Below are positions 8,100 to 10,234 of a DNA stretch of 10,234 nucleotides, one piece after another; position 1 is the first letter of the stretch; the number at the start of each line of letters is the position of its first letter. The notes beneath the pieces were generated by a model that ran no database searches, was not told where the DNA came from, and worked only from the letters and a program-made list of their open reading frames with translations. The stretch comes from Vicinamibacteria bacterium (GTDB lineage Bacteria > Acidobacteriota > Vicinamibacteria > Fen-336 > JAGNNV01): positions 1 through 10,234 of the forward strand of contig JAENWE010000401.1 in the NCBI GenBank assembly GCA_016650185.1, written 5' to 3'. The translations under genes and the position numbers were made by a program.

Positions 8100-8404
8100 C
8101 GACTTGTCCGCTTGCGCCGCCTTTGGGGGCCGCGCGCGGCGGAGCCGGTGTTCCCCGCCCGACGCTCGTGAAGTGCATTGACGAAGCCCTTGCCTGTCTT
8201 CTCGGAGAGATTCCCCGGACCATCCTCGATAACCCCGATGAGCGAGGACAGCCGGGCGAAGGGCGAGGATTCGCGAACGGCGGCGCCCGCGTATTCGGCG
8301 ATGGCTTCACGAAGAATGACGGCGCGGCTTACCTTCCTCTGCCGGGCGGCGGCGGCAAGAGCGTCGTCGCTGGCTTCATCGAGACGGACACTGTAGAGCG
8401 GCAT
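8096..8404 (-). CDS. vapB: Ribbon-helix-helix antitoxin (VapB/CopG-like)
   Basis: A 102-residue protein whose N-terminus is a ribbon-helix-helix DNA-binding domain: strand YSVRLDEA (4-11), helix DDALAAAARQR (13-23) and helix VSRAVILREAIAEYAG (25-40). The middle (residues 48-75) should wrap the toxin. The tail is basic (QRRRKRTSR), which is unusual in its charge density and may add nucleic-acid contacts; this is an inference. It sits directly before the PIN toxin with a GTGA overlap, the standard antitoxin-first order, and has a twin repeat 9-30 bases before its ATG that is a good autoregulation site. No Shine-Dalgarno sequence is visible before the ATG at 8404. A shorter start is unlikely because it would cut the ribbon strand. 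Confidence 0.85.
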   Translation of the reverse strand: MPLYSVRLDEASDDALAAAARQRKVSRAVILREAIAEYAGAAVRESSPFARLSSLIGVIEDGPGNLSEKTGKGFVNALHERRAGNTGSAARGPQRRRKRTSR

Positions 8405-8412
8405 GTGAGAAC

Positions 8413-8434
8413 TGTACTACAGGTGTGTACTACG
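8413..8434. promoter_or_regulatory. Twin operator repeat of the vapBC module
   Basis: Two copies of TGTACTAC on the + strand (8413-8420 and 8426-8433), 13 bases from start to start. Read on the coding strand this is GTAGTACA twice. The first copy, TGTACTACA, is itself a TGTA/TACA inverted repeat. The repeats end 9 bases before the vapB ATG, where promoter and operator would overlap. Ribbon-helix-helix dimers commonly bind such paired short palindromes. Binding by this VapB is inferred. Confidence 0.6.
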
Positions 8435-8577
8435 ATGCGCGATGTTCGAGCCTTGAGGCTTTGGGGAGGACGATTCCTTCCCCCCCGACCCTTCTGGGGA
8501 TGGCGGGATGTCAAGCGACCCGAACCGGCACGTTGGATGGCTACGCTGTCGCCCGATGCCAGAAACCATCGACGCCT
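8435..8577. other. Gene-free stretch upstream of the vapBC operator
   Basis: No convincing gene on either strand. It includes a run of seven C (8480-8486) and a short AGCC/GGCT inverted repeat near 8450-8461, too weak to call a terminator. The frames crossing it are not protein-like. Confidence 0.4.
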
Positions 8578-8913
8578 TCAACTCGTCAGATACACGCCAG
8601 TGGTGTACAACGCTGTCGTGATCCGGTCGGTCCGGCTGAGCCCTGCGGGCCGAGAACGATCTCGAACGCACGCCAGGTCACACTGTTCGCAACCTCCAGG
8701 AATGGATCGATTCCGTTGGGTACGAAGGACTGGAACATGTCCGACGGGTCCCGGGCTATCACGAAGGAAGTGCAGCCCCACCCCGCCTGAGCAGCGATCT
8801 CCCGTAGCTCTGGGCCGTTTCCAACTCCGGAACAAGATCGCCGTGGAGGCCCTGCGCGAGCCAAGGTGTGAGCAGAAGGCGAGTGCCAACGACCTGTGGC
8901 GTTTCGCCGATCC
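8578..8913 (-). pseudogene. Probable broken gene spread over several frames
   Basis: Three minus-strand frames take turns in looking protein-like. Starting just after the nucleotidyltransferase stop, one frame gives RIGETPQVV...LLLTPWLAQGLHGDLVPELE (about 8900-8818). A second then gives PELREIAAQAGWGCTSF, followed by VIARDPSDMFQSF, NGIDPFLEVANSVTWRAFEIV and LGPQG (about 8812-8640). A third gives SRTDRITTALYTTGVYLTS before a TGA at 8578. The second frame has mostly G or C at third codon positions, as real genes here do. This pattern suggests one gene with at least two frameshifts. I do not recognise the family. It lies between two TA modules and could be a decayed third partner or cargo gene. 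It may also be chance, so the call is tentative. Confidence 0.35.
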
Positions 8914-8915
8914 GT

Positions 8916-9509
8916 CTACGCAGGTGGACTGAACAACCGGTCCATTTCCGAGGTGAGATCGCGTCCTCGATGGTAGCCACGGGCGGAAATCAGCGAGAGC
9001 GCCTGCCGCGCCCTCTCGAGTTCGTCGGCCCCGGCCACGCGAAGCAAACCGCGCAGGTCAACGAGATCCTGGGGGCGCCGCACATCGTCGCGTGAAAGGA
9101 CCTTCATGGCGATCAGATGGCCAACACGGGCCACGCTCATCGTGAGTTTGGGCAGGAGTTCAATCGGCTCAGCCTCCGCCACGATCTCCGACTCGATGCC
9201 CGAGGATGCGAACAACAGATCCACAACCGGCGCGCGTGGCTCGGTGGACAGCGAGAGCCTCACGGTTGCGAGTCGTCCGACCGCCTCCTGCTCGACGACC
9301 GCGGCGATGAGGAAGCCATGGGCTCGAAGCGCGTGGATGAGCGCCTCGGCCTCCTTGTCGGTGCCCAGGGCGACGGCCAGATCCGCGTCCCGGGTGAACC
9401 GAGGTTCCGTCCGAACCGAGACCGCGAGACCGCCGACGAGCGCAAACGAAACGTGAAGTCGGTTGAGCGTGGCGTTGATCTCAACCAGCGCGGCTTCGAG
9501 CGATGTCAC
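8916..9509 (-). CDS. AbiEii/MenT-like nucleotidyltransferase toxin (DUF1814)
   Basis: A 197-residue nucleotidyltransferase of the AbiEii/AbiGii (DUF1814) toxin type. Relatives such as the MenT enzymes of mycobacteria add nucleotides to tRNA and stop growth. The polymerase-beta-like signature is clear: VGGLAV (25-30), then D41-A-D43 in FTRDADLAVAL, and a third acidic residue D97 in VVDLLF. The later family motif is also present: HLIAMKVLSRDDVRRPQDLVDL (131-152), with K136, D148 and D151. All catalytic positions look intact. I start it at the GTG at 9509, which overlaps the stop of the upstream small gene as GTGA; the longer open frame to 9584 would overlap that gene for 75 bases and starts with an unrelated sequence. 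The stop is TAG at 8916-8918. The classical AbiEi winged-helix antitoxin is not next to it; only a 69-residue partner is. Confidence 0.88.
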   Translation of the reverse strand: MTSLEAALVEINATLNRLHVSFALVGGLAVSVRTEPRFTRDADLAVALGTDKEAEALIHALRAHGFLIAAVVEQEAVGRLATVRLSLSTEPRAPVVDLLFASSGIESEIVAEAEPIELLPKLTMSVARVGHLIAMKVLSRDDVRRPQDLVDLRGLLRVAGADELERARQALSLISARGYHRGRDLTSEMDRLFSPPA

Positions 9510-9715
9510 CCAAGTCGTGCGTCGATGTCCACAAGCCGGCCCGGGGAGTCGCCAGACACAGCCCCAGGGCGCTCCTGAAGCCACTCTGAAAGCCGCCGGT
9601 CAATTTCGTTCTCACTCGCTTCTGGCTGGTCTCGCCGCAGGTTCTGCCGCATCAACTCGACGCCTGTGCTGAACAAGTCGAGCGTCGTGCGGAACGCGCT
9701 GTGCGCGGATTTCAT
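9506..9715 (-). CDS. Small partner protein of the nucleotidyltransferase (possible antitoxin)
   Basis: A 69-residue, mostly helical protein with charged helices: TLDLFSTGVELMRQNLRR (11-28), then PEASENEIDRRLSEWL (31-46), then a loop RPGAVSGDSPGR (49-60). From memory, small proteins with the helix pattern M-x-x-x-x-R-R-x-x-P-x-A-x-x-x-E-I and an RPGA-x-x-GD ending occur just upstream of AbiEii-type nucleotidyltransferases in GC-rich bacteria; I cannot check this here. Its stop overlaps the toxin start (GTGA), so the two are translated as a pair. Position suggests an antitoxin or a subunit required for toxin activity. It has no recognisable DNA-binding domain. The ATG at 9713-9715 itself overlaps the TGA of a short upstream frame. 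Confidence 0.75.
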   Translation of the reverse strand: MKSAHSAFRTTLDLFSTGVELMRQNLRRDQPEASENEIDRRLSEWLQERPGAVSGDSPGRLVDIDARLG

Positions 9716-9780
9716 GACGGAATTCTAGTCGACAAGGGCTTGGCGATCGCCTCACCATCCCCAAAGACCGCCTTGGCCAT
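9712..9780 (-). other. 22-codon upstream frame coupled to the small partner gene
   Basis: An ATG at 9778-9780 opens a 22-residue frame (MAKAVFGDGEAIAK then PLSTRIPS). Its TGA overlaps the ATG of the 69-residue gene as ATGA. It starts three bases after the perfect palindrome. It could be a leader peptide, the stub of a lost gene, or chance. No ribosome binding site precedes it. The same frame is open back to 9906 across the palindrome, but that part does not look like protein. Confidence 0.25.
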
Positions 9781-9783
9781 CTG

Positions 9784-9808
9784 AGTCGGTGACAACTTGT
9801 CACCGACT
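9784..9808. promoter_or_regulatory. Perfect 25-bp palindrome, likely operator
   Basis: The arms AGTCGGTGACAA and TTGTCACCGACT are exact inverted repeats of 12 bases around a single C. A one-base centre and 24 paired positions are far more than chance, and fit a site for a dimeric repressor better than a terminator hairpin, since no T run follows on either strand. It lies 68 bases upstream of the 69-residue gene and 54 bases before the first recognisable recQ codon, so it could serve the nucleotidyltransferase module. The binding protein is unknown; the module itself encodes no evident DNA-binding protein. Confidence 0.65.
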
Positions 9809-9862
9809 TCCGTGCGCCTACGTGCCCACCCGATCCCGCTCGAAGACAAGCAAGAAGCGGCC

Positions 9863-10234
9863 GGACTATCAATGCCAGAGCTGCTCGTCCGCATCAATCT
9901 CAGCAAGGGGCGAATTCAGAAGACCATCGACCACCTTGGGCTGGAGTCCCCCGCGCCAATCCTCAGGCAAGACTCCAGATGGCAGCTGACGGCCGCCAAT
10001 CTCAGCGGGACCTTCTGGGCGCGGGCCGATCGCCTGAGGCAGTTTGCGGCAGGCGGAGCAGCTTCAGATGCAGGAGTACGCGCACCTGCCCTCGGGGCAC
10101 ATGGCGTTTCTCATCCGGGCCCTCGACGGCGATCCCGGCGACTTGGCAACGCCCCCATTGCCACCATTACCAACGGTCGCCGATCCGTCGCTGGTGCAGG
10201 AGGCCATCGCGTATCTGCGCCGCACAAGTCTGCC
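9863..10234 (+). pseudogene. recQ: RecQ-type helicase C-terminal remnant, frameshifted, 3' open
   Basis: The + strand encodes the region that follows the helicase core in long RecQ-family helicases: LSMPELLVRINLSKGRIQK from 9866, HLGLESPAP, WQLTAANLSGTFWARADRL, then in another frame RQAEQLQMQEYAHLP (from 10047), SGHMAFLIRALDGDPGD and PSLVQEAIAYLRRTSLP to the window edge. The switch happens at a TTT run (10043-10045): removing one T restores RLRQLRQAEQ without a gap, so a single-base insertion explains it. The conserved helicase core (Walker A, DEAH box) should lie just upstream, but that DNA holds the palindrome and the minus-strand TA module instead. The gene is thus truncated at its 5' end as well as frameshifted. 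The family is recognised from memory of RecQ sequences; a separate small protein is possible but unlikely. Confidence 0.75.

Noticed and set aside
8123..8932. 269-codon open frame on the + strand
   Set aside because: Its first third is the reverse of vapB and the rest lacks protein character; the ribbon-helix-helix and operator evidence supports the minus strand.
9510..9584. Upstream in-frame extension of the nucleotidyltransferase
   Set aside because: Overlaps the partner gene for 75 bases, is W/G/R-rich and unlike the family's N-terminus. The GTGA overlap gives a better start.
1..10234. CRISPR array, tRNA, rRNA, transposase or integrase
   Set aside because: No regularly spaced repeats, no cloverleaf or rRNA-like sequence, and no transposase or recombinase motif was found by eye on either strand.

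Overview
The window is GC-rich throughout, with the long antisense open frames typical of such DNA. It looks like chromosomal sequence from a GC-rich, probably free-living bacterium. A Tat-exported amidohydrolase, a giant SNF2 protein and several toxin-antitoxin (TA) modules would suit a soil or sediment lineage such as Acidobacteriota, Gemmatimonadota, Myxococcota or a proteobacterium. No rRNA, tRNA or lineage-specific marker is present, so the phylum is not settled.

Left part (2-3913, + strand): one very large SNF2/RapA-superfamily helicase-like ATPase gene. It is open to the left edge, so its true start is probably outside the window.

Middle part (3953-7641, - strand): three ordinary metabolic or accessory genes read leftward and converge on the SNF2 gene. 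They are a qor-like NADPH:quinone oxidoreductase, a Tat-signal YtcJ-type amidohydrolase, and a short DUF1905/YdeI-OmdA protein close behind the amidohydrolase that probably shares its transcript. The 437-base gap between qor and the amidohydrolase holds a short Sel1-repeat remnant on the opposite strand and a near-perfect 19-bp palindrome with no gene obviously attached to it.

Right part (7695-9780, - strand): a small defence/stability island. It has a vapBC-type module (RHH antitoxin plus PIN toxin) with a twin-repeat operator. It also has a second two-gene module, an AbiEii/MenT-like nucleotidyltransferase preceded by a 69-residue partner. Both modules are joined by the same GTGA stop/start overlap. 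Between them lies a 500-base stretch with what looks like a broken gene in several frames. A perfect 25-bp palindrome, a likely operator, sits upstream of the second module.

Right edge (9863-10234, + strand): the C-terminal part of a RecQ-type helicase gene without its helicase core, broken by one extra T in a TTT run. The window therefore reads as a stable chromosomal segment whose right end is a decaying accessory region: TA modules, orphan operator-like palindromes and gene fragments. The least described element is the nucleotidyltransferase module with its small partner, short upstream frame and palindrome.
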